A stretch of 22,846 nt of DNA, from NCBI GenBank assembly GCA_002385805.1, contig DGEF01000096.1, positions 4,884-27,729 on the forward strand, in the 5' to 3' direction. The notes beneath the pieces were generated by a model. It was not told the origin of the DNA and did not search any database. It was given only the letters and a program-made list of their open reading frames with translations. How positions within the stretch are numbered: position 1 is the stretch's first letter; each line of letters begins with the position of its first letter. The DNA is from Peptococcaceae bacterium UBA3933 (GTDB lineage Bacteria; Bacillota; Peptococcia; Peptococcales; BICA1-8). The translations under genes were made by a program, and so were the position numbers. This document shows positions 7,421 to 16,057 of this stretch, piece by piece.

Positions 7421-8788
7421 ATGAATAAAGTGGCGGAGGAGATCTCGGGCTGGCAAGAAGAAAAGGTTATAAATAAACCTTTTGAGCAAATTTTCCGGCT
7501 GTATAGTGAAGAAACGGGAAAAAAAGTAGAAAACCCGGTGGAAAAAGTTTTGCAGACCGGAAAGATAGTTGGGCTGGCCAACCACACCGTTCTTATTACT
7601 AAAGATGGCAGGCAGGTACCGATTGCTGACAGTGCCGCACCCATCAGAAACGAAAAAGGCAAAACTTTTGGAGTAGTGATGGTATTCCGGGATGTTGCCC
7701 GGGAAAAAGAATGGCAGGAAAAAATCCTTTATCTTAGCTACCATGACACCCTAACCGGTTTGTATAACCGGCGTTTTATGGAAGAAGAATTGAAAAGGCA
7801 AGAACTAAAAGGTAACTTGCCTATATCTATCATCATGGCTGATGTGAACGGTTTGAAACTGGCTAATGATGTTTTTGGGCATGCGGAAGGGGATAGGATA
7901 CTTCAGAAAGCTGCGGAAGTTATTAAAAGATCTTGCCGCAAAGAAGATGTGGTTTGTCGTTGGGGCGGGGACGAGTTTTTGGTACTTTTGCCTAAGACTT
8001 CGGCTAAAATTGCCGAAGAAATAATTAAGAGGATACAGGTTGCTTGTCTGGATTCAGGGACTGAAAATATCCGCTTAAGCATAGCTTTAGGTTGTGCCAC
8101 CAAAGAAACACCCGGGAAAACACTGAATGAGGTGATTACAGAAGCTGAAGAAAGTATGTATCGTCAGAAACTGAACGAACGGAAAAATTTTCGCAATACC
8201 ATAATCAACACCCTTTTGTCCACTCTTTTTGCCAAAAGCGTGGAAACTGAGGAGCATGCCCAGCGCATAAAAGGCTATTGCCTGCAAATGGGTGAAAAGA
8301 TTAAATTGACTTCTAAGGAAATGGAAGAGCTGTCTTTACTGGCCATCTTACACGATATAGGTAAAGTAGGAATACGGGAAGAAATCTTGAAAAAATCCGG
8401 ACCCTTGACTGCTGCTGAATGGGAGGAAATAAAAAAACACCCGGTGATCGGCTGTCGGATAGCTCAGAACACTCCCGAACTGGGACCTATAGCGGAATAT
8501 ATTTTGCACCATCATGAACGTTGGGACGGTCAAGGATATCCGGAAGGGCTGAAAGGAGAAAACATTCCATTATTGTGCAGGATGCTGGCTGTGGTTGACG
8601 CCTATGACGCTATGACCAGCGACCGGCCTTACCGTAAAGCTTTTCCTAGGGAAAAGGCTTTGGAAGAAATCAGGAAAAATGCCGGAAGCCAATTTGACCC
8701 TGTAATAGTAGAATTATTTTTAGATATCATCGGCAATATCGAAATAGAAGAGGATGAAGAACAGATAAATTTTAAAGGTAAATTGTAG
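7421..8788 (+). pseudogene. PAS-GGDEF-HD-GYP C-terminal half: c-di-GMP synthase/phosphodiesterase
   Basis: The 455-codon frame carries the rest of the third PAS domain (VAEEISGWQEE onward), then a diguanylate cyclase domain (about 105-265) with intact GGDEF at 182-186 and an inhibitory-site RKED (RxxD) five residues before it. An HD-GYP phosphodiesterase domain (about 270-440) follows, with HDIGKVG at 311 and HHERWDGQGYP (GYP at 372-374). Both catalytic domains look complete, so the protein could make and break c-di-GMP. It follows the first half in the same frame after one TAG. ATG 7421 has no ribosome binding site, so separate translation would need reinitiation. TAG is an ordinary stop for several neighbouring genes, so recoding is unlikely. 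Confidence 0.85.
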
Positions 8789-8866
8789 AAAATACTGACT
8801 GTTTATGATAGAGTAAATTCAACTAAGAAAATTAATTTAATTTTTAGAAGGAAAGGAGGATGCTAG

Positions 8867-9355
8867 ATGTGGCATTTGTCCCAATTTCAACCAAGCGAAA
8901 TTATTTCTTTAGCCGTAGAAGTGGAAGAAAAAGGTGCGAATTTTTACCGTAGATTGGCCGATAAAGTGGAAGCGGAGGAAGTTAAAAAATTATTGCTTTA
9001 TTTATCTACAGAAGAAGAAAAACATAAAAAAGAATTTAAAAATTTAGGCAGAGATTTAACATCTTTTGATCCTCGTGAAACCTATGAAGGGGAATATCTG
9101 GAATATGTACAAAGTACTGTAGATACTCATATGTTTGCCAACGAAGATTTGCTGGAAAAAGCAATAGAAACTGCAGGAGGACCGGTAGATGTTGTTAAAT
9201 TGGCAATTTCTTTTGAAAAGGATTCTATTTTGTTTTTCCATAGTTTTAGAAATTTAGTTAGCAAAGAAAAACAAGAAGTGATAGATAAATTAATTAAAGA
9301 AGAAGAAGGCCATATTATTAATCTGGCTAATATTTTGAAAAGTTATGTAAAATAG
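8867..9355 (+). CDS. Ferritin-like (rubrerythrin-type) di-iron protein without rubredoxin
   Basis: The 162-residue protein is a four-helix ferritin-like protein of the rubrerythrin group. The first helix pair has VEVEEKGANFYRRLADK (about 17-33) and EEEKHKKEF with EEKH at 50-53. The second pair has FEKDSILFFHSFRNL and EEEGHI. This is the spacing of carboxylate and His ligands for two irons. No Cys-based rubredoxin centre is present, so it would need a partner for electrons. The gene has an excellent ribosome binding site (AAAGGAGG before ATG 8867). It lies 99 bases before a rubredoxin-containing rubrerythrin that could serve as that partner. Peroxide reduction or iron handling in anaerobes is inferred from the family; the exact reaction is unknown. 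Confidence 0.82.
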   Translation: MWHLSQFQPSEIISLAVEVEEKGANFYRRLADKVEAEEVKKLLLYLSTEEEKHKKEFKNLGRDLTSFDPRETYEGEYLEYVQSTVDTHMFANEDLLEKAIETAGGPVDVVKLAISFEKDSILFFHSFRNLVSKEKQEVIDKLIKEEEGHIINLANILKSYVK

Positions 9356-9454
9356 GAAACCAGTTAGATCGTATTATCCGAAAACTGGAGACGTTCTCTT
9401 TGTAACACAAGAAAAAATTTTAAAATCTTTGATGAAAGAAAGGAGATATTATTT

Positions 9455-10117
9455 GTGGTTAAATATAAATGTACTGTTTGTGGATATATTCATGAGGGAG
9501 AATTGCCGGAGGATTTTAAGTGCCCCAGATGTAAACAGCCGGCCTCAGTATTTGTTTTAATTGAGGAAAAGGAGAATCCCGTTAATAAATATGCCGGAAC
9601 TAAAACTGAAAAGAATCTTCTGGAGGCATTTGCCGGGGAAAGCCAGGCAAGAAATAAGTATACATATTTTGCTCAGGTAGCCCAAAGAGAAGGGTATGAA
9701 CAAATAGCGGAACTCTTTTTAATCACTGCAAGAAATGAGCAAGAACATGCGCGGCTCTGGTTTGAGGAGCTTGGCTATTTAGGCAACACTGCCAAAAACC
9801 TTTTACAGGCGGCAAGAGGAGAAAATTATGAGTGGACGGATATGTATGCTCGTTTTGCAAAAGATGCTGAAGAAGAAGGTTTTCCGGAGTTAGCCCAAAA
9901 GTTTCGCAAGGTTGCTGCTATTGAAAAAGCACATGAAGAGCGTTATCGCGCATTATTGAATAATGTGGAAACAAAACAGGTATTTGAAAAAAGTGAAGAA
10001 GTCACCTGGGAGTGCCGGATTTGCGGTCATCTGGTAACGGATAAAAGTGCTCCGGAAGTCTGTCCTGTATGTGGGTACGCCCAGTCCTTCTTTGAAGTGC
10101 GTAAAGAAAATTACTAG
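9455..10117 (+). CDS. Rubrerythrin with rubredoxin centres at both ends
   Basis: Rubrerythrins reduce hydrogen peroxide in the cytoplasm of anaerobes. This 220-residue protein has three parts. A short N-terminal rubredoxin has Cys 6, 9, 23 and 26 (CTVCGY, CPRCK). A ferritin-like di-iron domain (about 48-175) has EAFAGESQARNKY, EQEHARLWFEELG and IEKAHEERY. A second C-terminal rubredoxin has Cys 187, 190, 203 and 206 (CRICG, CPVCG). Classical rubrerythrin has only the C-terminal centre and reverse rubrerythrin only the N-terminal one, so this version combines both. Translation starts at GTG 9455 after AAGGAGAT. An inverted repeat CCAGTT/AACTGG (9360-9388) lies upstream and could be an operator. 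A strong terminator follows. Confidence 0.92.
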   Translation: MVKYKCTVCGYIHEGELPEDFKCPRCKQPASVFVLIEEKENPVNKYAGTKTEKNLLEAFAGESQARNKYTYFAQVAQREGYEQIAELFLITARNEQEHARLWFEELGYLGNTAKNLLQAARGENYEWTDMYARFAKDAEEEGFPELAQKFRKVAAIEKAHEERYRALLNNVETKQVFEKSEEVTWECRICGHLVTDKSAPEVCPVCGYAQSFFEVRKENY

Positions 10118-10121
10118 TAAT

Positions 10122-10165
10122 AAAAATAAAGGCTTAGGGTATCTTTACTCTAAGCCTTTATTTTT
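10122..10165. terminator. Bidirectional terminator between convergent genes
   Basis: AAAAATAAAGGCTTAG (10122-10137) pairs perfectly with CTAAGCCTTTATTTTT (10150-10165), so both strands end in a T-rich arm. It separates rubrerythrin (plus) from the convergent aldo/keto reductase (minus). Confidence 0.9.
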
Positions 10166-10253
10166 AAGGTTTTTAATAAACGGTGTTTGCAAATAAAATC
10201 TTTTGGAAATTTTGGGTAAACATACTAATCAGTATATTGGCAATCTTTAATAT

Positions 10254-11204
10254 TTAAAGCATTCTAATTGCAAAATATTCGCATACCGGGCTACAGTAAC
10301 CGCATAGTATACATTTATTATGATCTATTATTGCGGAATTATCCCCCATAGAAAGAGCATGATTCGGACATGTTTTTATACATGCACCACATTTTTGACA
10401 ATGCCTTTCATAGATAAATATTTTCTTTGTATTTACTGTTTTAATTAAGTCTTTATCCTCGATGATTTCATTATTAAAGATTTTTAAGTTTAAATTTAAC
10501 TCCTCCTCATTGACCATCCCGATAGCAACAGCATCTATTCCTTCAATATTGCGGCTAAATTCAATTGCATCAATTAAATCGTTAACTAAATTGCCTCCTG
10601 CCAATACTTTCATTGCAAATAGACCTTGACCCGCTTGAGAACATTTTTTAATCGCCTTCAGCATATCATCTTTACTTCCCTGCAATACTCCTCTACCGGC
10701 CTTGTTAATAAGCGGGAAAACAACATCTAATTCCGGAATTTTTGAAGCCCTTTCCACAACCTTGACACTATGCGTTGATATGCCAATAGCCCTTATGTAT
10801 CCCTTTTGTTTATATTCTAATAAACATCTTAAAGCTTCTTCCCTTTTTTCGAAAACATCCGGTGTTTCTCTAGCGGCATGCAATAAAAAAATATCTATAT
10901 ACTCTCTATTTAATGACTTTAATGCATCTAAAATAGATTTTTCCATGCCTTTATAGTCAGAAGCCATTGATTTGGAACATACAACAACATCACCCTCAAA
11001 TCTTTCCAAAGCGTATTTAATATAGTCATATGTTTTATATACCTCGGCAGTATCAAGAAAATTTATACCCTTATGCAATCCTTTAAGGATTAAATTTCCT
11101 CCTTCTTCCACTGACAAATTGGCTTGTAGCGGCCCTATGGGTAATACACCAAAACATAATTCCGACACTTTTATGCCGCTATTACCTAAATATACATATT
11201 TCAT
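10254..11204 (-). CDS. Aldo/keto reductase fused to a 2[4Fe-4S] ferredoxin domain
   Basis: The 316-residue protein has an aldo/keto reductase barrel (about 1-255) with the catalytic tetrad D51, Y56, K78 and H109 (FLDTAEVY, VVCSKS, IFLLHA). A C-terminal ferredoxin domain has two cluster motifs, CQKCGACIKTCP and CILCGYCSPVC. This architecture is a recognised group of predicted oxidoreductases in anaerobes; the substrate is unknown. The ferredoxin part suggests electron exchange with iron-sulfur proteins instead of, or besides, NAD(P)H. The start is ATG at 11204, which has GGAGGT seven bases upstream. The longer frame from TTG 11219 would put that ribosome binding site inside the gene and is rejected. 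It appears monocistronic. Confidence 0.9.
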   Translation of the reverse strand: MKYVYLGNSGIKVSELCFGVLPIGPLQANLSVEEGGNLILKGLHKGINFLDTAEVYKTYDYIKYALERFEGDVVVCSKSMASDYKGMEKSILDALKSLNREYIDIFLLHAARETPDVFEKREEALRCLLEYKQKGYIRAIGISTHSVKVVERASKIPELDVVFPLINKAGRGVLQGSKDDMLKAIKKCSQAGQGLFAMKVLAGGNLVNDLIDAIEFSRNIEGIDAVAIGMVNEEELNLNLKIFNNEIIEDKDLIKTVNTKKIFIYERHCQKCGACIKTCPNHALSMGDNSAIIDHNKCILCGYCSPVCEYFAIRML

Positions 11205-11514
11205 AATGTACACCTCCAAAAAATATTATTTGACCAATGAATTTTTGGAATTTTGTAGTAAAATAGTATTCACTAGGGCCTCTACTTTGGTAATTTTGGG
11301 TTTCTGTCGTTCTTTTCTACCAATAACACATTATTATAGGGTATTATTTTAGAGAAAAAAGATAAGAAGAATCTTATTGCATAGCAATTCCATGAGGTAA
11401 TTTCTCTCTTGATATTATTATAATTTTGCAACCCTTGTTTGTGGAGGTAATTTTGAATTCGTGAAAAACGATAAATAAAGTTAGAGGTGACAATTAGTTT
11501 AGGAGGAATTAGAT
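11205..11514. other. Intergenic region between divergent genes (promoter region, unresolved)
   Basis: This 310-base AT-rich stretch must hold promoters for the aldo/keto reductase (minus) and the Sel1-repeat gene (plus), but I see no clear -35/-10 pair. Visible structure includes the dyads ATAAGA-AGAA-TCTTAT and ATTGC-ATA-GCAAT (about 11360-11390), and GAGGTAATTT repeated directly at about 11393 and 11442. No convincing gene is present. Confidence 0.4.
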
Positions 11515-12633
11515 ATGAGAGATTATCCGAAAATTAGACATCTTGATTGGTACGAGGAAATTCGTTTTAATGGGAAAGAAATGACGGTTAAAGATTTTGT
11601 AAAAATGTATGAACTTGAAAATGAAAGACCTGAAACCATTGTAAATATAATTAATAGATTAATTAAAAAAGGATTAATAACACTAATTAACTGGGAATAT
11701 GCAAAAATTCCGGCTAAAGAACAGGAATTAGATATAAATCAAGGGGCGCCAAGCAATATTATTAACCAGAGAAAACATGAAAAAGCACAGGATGAGGGTA
11801 TTACTTTCGAGGATTGCTTGAAAAAGCATTTTCCAAAAGAAATTGATTCCTTATTTTTATTAAAGGATCAATTAAATAAAACCTTTAATACTAACGCATC
11901 TCTTTATGAATTAACCCTTGATATGCTTAGAAGCTATAAAGGAAACTATGAATTAGCAAATATTCACCTGGCAGCCTTAATTATGCATGTTAAATTAGGA
12001 AATATTACAGGCTATGATCTGGAAGAGTTATTTAAAAAACGTAATTGGACGGAAGAATTCAGATATGATGTAATGTATCGGTTGCAAGAAGATAACACGA
12101 TAAAATGTGATGGCGGTGCTTTCAATACTAAATCCGGAGGTACTACTGTATTTAATAAGATGCAGGATAAAAGCAATAAAATCAGGGACAAAATAAATAA
12201 AGAATACAAAGAGCTAATGGGTGTTTATGGAGATATGACTATTGAATATATAACTGAAATGGCTGAGAACGGCGATGTTGAAAAGCAGTTATTGCTTGGC
12301 GATTTGCATTTAAAAGGGGTTATCGTAGATGAAGACGATTTTGAAGCGGTAAAATGGTACAGTATGGCGGTAGGTAGAGGTAGTGCCGATGCAATGAGTA
12401 AATTAGGGGAAATGTACCAATATGGGTACGGCGTTAAAGCCAATGATTTCGAAGCGGTTAAGTGGTACAAAAAAGCAGCCGAAAGGAATTCGGCCAACGG
12501 TCAATTTAGATTGGGCTGGATGTATCAAGCAGGAAGAGGCGGCCTTTCCCAGGATTTTGATATGGCCTTAAAATATTTTCGCTTGGCAGCCAGGCAGGGG
12601 CATAAAATGGCTATTAGGTTTGCCGACGTATAA
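11515..12633 (+). CDS. Sel1-like repeat protein with an unrecognised N-terminal region
   Basis: The C-terminal third of this 372-residue protein (about 256-363) holds three Sel1-like repeats of 36 residues, for example DAMSKLGEMYQYGYGVKANDFEAVKWYKKAAERNSA in part. These form alpha-alpha pairs that bind other proteins. The first 65 residues may form a winged helix (VKDFVKMYELENERPETIVNIINRLIKKGLI), and the middle is helical and charged. I do not recognise either region. There is no signal peptide or membrane segment, so it is cytoplasmic. Such repeats usually act as scaffolds or in signalling; no function can be assigned. ATG 11515 follows TTTAGGAGGA and a strong terminator closes the gene, so it is monocistronic. 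Confidence 0.85.
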   Translation: MRDYPKIRHLDWYEEIRFNGKEMTVKDFVKMYELENERPETIVNIINRLIKKGLITLINWEYAKIPAKEQELDINQGAPSNIINQRKHEKAQDEGITFEDCLKKHFPKEIDSLFLLKDQLNKTFNTNASLYELTLDMLRSYKGNYELANIHLAALIMHVKLGNITGYDLEELFKKRNWTEEFRYDVMYRLQEDNTIKCDGGAFNTKSGGTTVFNKMQDKSNKIRDKINKEYKELMGVYGDMTIEYITEMAENGDVEKQLLLGDLHLKGVIVDEDDFEAVKWYSMAVGRGSADAMSKLGEMYQYGYGVKANDFEAVKWYKKAAERNSANGQFRLGWMYQAGRGGLSQDFDMALKYFRLAARQGHKMAIRFADV

Positions 12634-12634
12634 G

Positions 12635-12660
12635 AAAGCAGGGGACAACCCTGCTTTTTT
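12635..12660 (+). terminator. Terminator of the Sel1-repeat gene
   Basis: AAAGCAGGG (12635-12643) pairs with CCCTGCTTT (12649-12657) around GACAA and is followed by T residues. It begins just after the stop codon. Confidence 0.92.
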
Positions 12661-12674
12661 ATGCCTCAAATGAC

Positions 12675-13205
12675 TTATTTATAAACCGTTACTGACATGG
12701 TTTTGAAAACAACATAGAGTTCAGTTCCTTTTTCAATTCCCATTTCCGCAAAAGATTTTTTGGTGATAAGTGCTTTAATGGGAATTCCTATATCTACAAC
12801 AACTAGTACACTGGAGTCAACATTGATAATATCGATGACCTTTCCTTTATGAACATTTCGGGCACTGCTTACAAAAGTACCCTTGCTTAAAATTATATTC
12901 TCCGGACGGATAGCAATCTTGACTTGTCCTTCAAGGCTAGTATTAACATGTATTATAACTTTTCCAACCTGCGCAAAGGTTTCATCACCAGTTTTAATAA
13001 TGAATGCCTCATATGTATTGTCAAAACCCCTTGATTTCATGAGATAATTGTCAAATTGGGTACGGGATATACGCAGATACCTTCCGATTCGGTGAGCTTC
13101 AAGCTCCCCCCGTTTAATCATTTCGTAGACGGTACCTTTTGTGATCTTTAATTTTTGGGCAATTTCCTCAGGAGTGTATAAAATATCCTCACTCAATTTA
13201 CACAC
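12675..13205 (-). CDS. HTH-TOBE (Mop) molybdate/tungstate-responsive regulator
   Basis: The protein (up to 176 residues) joins an excisionase-type helix-turn-helix (about 9-58; ILYTPEEIAQKLKITKGTVYEMIKRGELEAHRIGRYLRI) to a C-terminal TOBE/Mop domain that binds oxyanions (ARNVHKGKVIDIINVDSSVLVVVDIG...). The middle includes IRPENIIL, like the TOBE region of ModC-type ATPases. This combination is known in Mo- or W-sensing regulators. It is divergent from modABC with about 200 bases between, so it probably represses or activates that operon according to molybdate or tungstate level. The GTG at 13205 lacks a ribosome binding site. TTG at 13196 has GTAGGTG six bases upstream and is the likelier start (173 residues). 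It does not resemble classical ModE. Confidence 0.85.
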   Translation of the reverse strand: MCKLSEDILYTPEEIAQKLKITKGTVYEMIKRGELEAHRIGRYLRISRTQFDNYLMKSRGFDNTYEAFIIKTGDETFAQVGKVIIHVNTSLEGQVKIAIRPENIILSKGTFVSSARNVHKGKVIDIINVDSSVLVVVDIGIPIKALITKKSFAEMGIEKGTELYVVFKTMSVTVYK

Positions 13206-13411
13206 CTACTTTGACATTTTATTAACCTCATTTTAACATAAACTGCAAATTTTGAAATGATCTAAGTTAGCATACTATGGGGCAGAAAACAAAATCAACA
13301 GAACTAAAAGCAACTAAACCTAACAAAACCTATTGCGAGCAAATCAAAAGCAATGTAAAATAAGTAAAAAAGACTAAATATTTAAAAACTTTATTCAGGG
13401 GGGTTAAAAAA
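13206..13411. promoter_or_regulatory. Divergent control region between the Mo/W regulator and modA
   Basis: The region is very A-rich on the plus strand, with A-tracts recurring about every 10-15 bases from about 13285 to 13365. A direct repeat AAAAGCAA occurs within AACTAAAAGCAACTAA and ATCAAAAGCAATGTAA. These are plausible regulator half-sites or curved DNA. No consensus promoter is obvious. Confidence 0.35.
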
Positions 13412-14182
13412 ATGAAAAAGAACATTATTATGCTGATGATTATTTGTCTAGTTTTTTCTTTAGTGGGTTGTGGTAAAAATACACCCACTGACGAATCGAC
13501 AATTACTATTGCGGCAGCGGCAAGTCTGAAAAATTGTGTTGATGATGTGCTAATTCCAATGTTCACTGAAAAATATCCCGATATTCAAGTTAAAGCAACT
13601 TATGACAGCTCAGGAAAATTACAGACTCAAATTGAGCAAGGCGCGGATATTGATGTATTTATGTCAGCGTCTATGAAGCAAATGAATGAATTAGCTGAAA
13701 AAGGTTTTATGATCCATGATTCCATTGTTGAGCTTTTGGAAAACAAAATCGTCCTTATAGTTCCGGTAAATAATACAAAGGAAATTAGAGAGTTTAAGGA
13801 TATTTTAAAGGCTGATCAGATTGCAATTGGAGATCCGGCAAGTGTCCCGGCCGGTCAGTATGCTAAAGAGGCCTTAACAAACCTTAATCTTTGGGGCCAA
13901 GTAATAGAAAAAGCAAGCCTGGGAACGAATGTGACGGAAGTATTAAACTGGGTTGCGGAAGGGAGCGCTGATGCCGGCATTGTTTACTCAACAGATGCTG
14001 CTTCCACGAAAAAGGTAAAAGTTGTGGCAGAAGCCCCGGAGGGTTCTGTTTCAAAAGTTATTTATCCGGTAGGTATAGTTAAAACCAGCAAAGATGAAGC
14101 TTCAGCAAAGAAATTTTTGGATTTTCTGCAAACAGAGGAAGTTAAGAAAGTATTTGAATCCTACGGCTTTGTAGCAAAATAG
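13412..14182 (+). CDS. modA: Molybdate/tungstate ABC transporter, substrate-binding lipoprotein
   Basis: ModA captures molybdate (or tungstate) outside the membrane and hands it to ModBC. The 256-residue precursor has a lipoprotein signal: KK, a hydrophobic stretch and lipobox LVGC with Cys20 as the lipid anchor. The mature part begins with TITIAAAASLKNCVDDVL, the ModA signature in which Ser and nearby residues hold the anion. It continues with YDSSGKLQTQIEQGADIDVFMSAS and SADAGIVYSTDA, typical of the family. ATG 13412 follows GGGGGGTT. It is the first gene of modABC, with 13 bases to modB. Molybdate and tungstate specificity cannot be told apart from sequence. Confidence 0.95.
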   Translation: MKKNIIMLMIICLVFSLVGCGKNTPTDESTITIAAAASLKNCVDDVLIPMFTEKYPDIQVKATYDSSGKLQTQIEQGADIDVFMSASMKQMNELAEKGFMIHDSIVELLENKIVLIVPVNNTKEIREFKDILKADQIAIGDPASVPAGQYAKEALTNLNLWGQVIEKASLGTNVTEVLNWVAEGSADAGIVYSTDAASTKKVKVVAEAPEGSVSKVIYPVGIVKTSKDEASAKKFLDFLQTEEVKKVFESYGFVAK

Positions 14183-14195
14183 AGGGAGAGATAAT

Positions 14196-14867
14196 ATGCA
14201 AATGTCGCCAATTATAATTTCCATGAAAACTGCATCTGCAGCCATTGCCTTTACATTTCTGTTAGGGATTTTTGTGGCCAGGTGGGTTGTAAATATAAAG
14301 TCTGAAAAAGCAAAGATGGTTTTGGATGGCATATTGACCTTACCTTTGGTCCTGCCTCCAACGGTAGTAGGTTTTCTGTTGTTGATTATCTTTGGTGTTA
14401 ATAGGCCTATAGGGAAGTTTTTATTGGAATTTTTAGGAGTAAAAATAGTTTTTTCCTGGCCTGCCACAGTTATAGCGGCTGTAGTAATTTCCTTTCCTCT
14501 TATGTATCGTTCGGCCAGAGGTGCTTTTGAGCAGATTGATCCCGATTTGGTTATGGCTGCCAAAACTTTGGGGATGTCTGAGAGGAAAATTTTTTGGCGC
14601 ATAACTATGCCTCTTGCCCTTCCGGGGGTTGCCGGAGGGGGTATATTGGCCTTCGCCAGGGGGCTTGGGGAGTTCGGTGCAACGGCAATGATTGCCGGCA
14701 ACATTGCCCATGAGACCAGAACCTTACCCTTGGCAATTTACACAGAAGTTGCCGCCGGAAATATGGAGGCGGCTTCTTATTACGTTATCATTGTTATGTC
14801 GATATCTTTTCTTGTTGTTGCCTTAACCAATTATTTTTCTCTTAAGGAAAGAAAGTACTTAAAGTAA
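14196..14867 (+). CDS. modB: Molybdate ABC transporter, permease
   Basis: ModB is the membrane channel of the molybdate importer and works as a dimer. The 223 residues contain about five hydrophobic helices. The cytoplasmic coupling motif is seen as MAAKTLGMSERKIFWRITMPLALPGVAGG (the EAA loop, about 127-155), which contacts ModC. LPLVLPPTVVGFLLL and RGLGEFGATAMIAGN are family landmarks. ATG 14196 follows AGGGAGAG. Its stop is 11 bases before modC, so the three genes form one operon. Confidence 0.95.
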   Translation: MQMSPIIISMKTASAAIAFTFLLGIFVARWVVNIKSEKAKMVLDGILTLPLVLPPTVVGFLLLIIFGVNRPIGKFLLEFLGVKIVFSWPATVIAAVVISFPLMYRSARGAFEQIDPDLVMAAKTLGMSERKIFWRITMPLALPGVAGGGILAFARGLGEFGATAMIAGNIAHETRTLPLAIYTEVAAGNMEAASYYVIIVMSISFLVVALTNYFSLKERKYLK

Positions 14868-14878
14868 AGGAGAAGCTT

Positions 14879-15955
14879 ATGGGCTTACTGGTTGAAATCA
14901 AGAAAAAATTGAAAGGGTTTTCTCTAGATGTTTCCTTTTCAATTGATGGAGAATACTTGGGGATTTTGGGGCCTTCCGGCAGTGGGAAGAGTATGACTTT
15001 AAAATGTATCGCCGGGGTGGAAACCCCTGATGAAGGCCGGATTGTCCTTAATGGAAAAGTTCTCTTTGATTCCGAGAAAAAAATTAATCTTATACCCCAG
15101 GAAAGAAATATCGGGTATTTATTCCAAAACTATGCCCTTTTTCCTCATATGACGGTAGAAGAAAATATTGGCCTGGGTTTAAAACTTCCTAAAATAGAAA
15201 AAAAGCGGAAAGTCAAAGAAATGATTGAGTCTTTTCGCTTGCAAGGGTTGGAATCCAAATATCCAAATCAGCTTTCAGGTGGACAACAACAAAGAGTTGC
15301 TTTAGCCAGGTGTATTGTTTATAAGCCGGATATATTGATGCTGGATGAACCTTTTTCGGCGCTGGATTCACACTTAAAAGACCAGCTCCAGATGGAAATC
15401 TTAGCACTGTTGAAACTCTATGAGGGAGAAGTTTTGGTGGTTAGTCACAATAGAGATGAAATATATAAGTTCTGCAAAAAACTGGTGGTACTGGACCAGG
15501 GAAAATCTATATTGTTCGGAGAGACCAAAGATATCTTCAGGCAGCCCAGACTACATTCTGCTGCCAGAATAGTTGGATGTAAAAACATTTCCAGGTGTGA
15601 AATTATATCAGCATATTCTGTCCGGGCAGTTGATTGGGGACTTATTTTAAACACTGAACATCCGGTCCCTGACCGGACGAAATACCTTGGAATCCAAGCC
15701 CATGATTTTCATTTGCTTAAAACTTCCCCTGATGCCGGAATCGCAAGGCAAAATAACGTGATTAAGTGCCAAATCGAAAAAATAGTTGAAGGTGAGCTGG
15801 AATACAACATTTATTTTAGAAATAAAGAATTTGCCGATGCCAATGGCAATTCGGTGTTATTATATAAAGTCAGAAAAGAGCTGTGGGATAATAGACAAAA
15901 TAAAGGGGATGTGTATTTAAGAATTCCTGAAAAATCAATCCTGCTTTTAGAGTGA
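14879..15955 (+). CDS. modC: Molybdate ABC transporter, ATP-binding protein
   Basis: ModC hydrolyses ATP to drive molybdate import. The 358 residues show Walker A GPSGSGKS (31-38), a Q-loop in YLFQNYALFPHMT, the signature LSGGQQQRVALARC (from 132), Walker B DILMLDEP with D156 and E157, and the switch His in VVSHNRDEI. The C-terminal part (about 225-358) is shorter and less regular than a canonical ModC Mop pair but contains a TOBE-like segment (NNVIKCQIEKIVEGELEYNIYF), probably for oxyanion sensing. ATG 14879 follows AAAGGAGAAG. It is the last gene of modABC. A weak GGAG/CTCC hairpin follows at about 15967-15982. Confidence 0.94.
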   Translation: MGLLVEIKKKLKGFSLDVSFSIDGEYLGILGPSGSGKSMTLKCIAGVETPDEGRIVLNGKVLFDSEKKINLIPQERNIGYLFQNYALFPHMTVEENIGLGLKLPKIEKKRKVKEMIESFRLQGLESKYPNQLSGGQQQRVALARCIVYKPDILMLDEPFSALDSHLKDQLQMEILALLKLYEGEVLVVSHNRDEIYKFCKKLVVLDQGKSILFGETKDIFRQPRLHSAARIVGCKNISRCEIISAYSVRAVDWGLILNTEHPVPDRTKYLGIQAHDFHLLKTSPDAGIARQNNVIKCQIEKIVEGELEYNIYFRNKEFADANGNSVLLYKVRKELWDNRQNKGDVYLRIPEKSILLLE

Positions 15956-16057
15956 TTGTTAAATATGGAGGTATTTTCTCCTTTGTGTAGAAATAGATGC
16001 AAAAATCTATAAAAATATATTAAAATACTGGTATAGAAGTGAAAGGAGTGTACCTCC

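Noticed and set aside
12635..12660. Copy of the REP-like palindrome (shared GGGGACA)
   Set aside because: It is a simple 9-bp terminator stem after the Sel1-repeat gene and lacks the 18-bp arm.
14102..14704. 200-codon minus-strand frame across modA/modB
   Set aside because: It is antisense to two well-supported transporter genes and has no recognisable domain.
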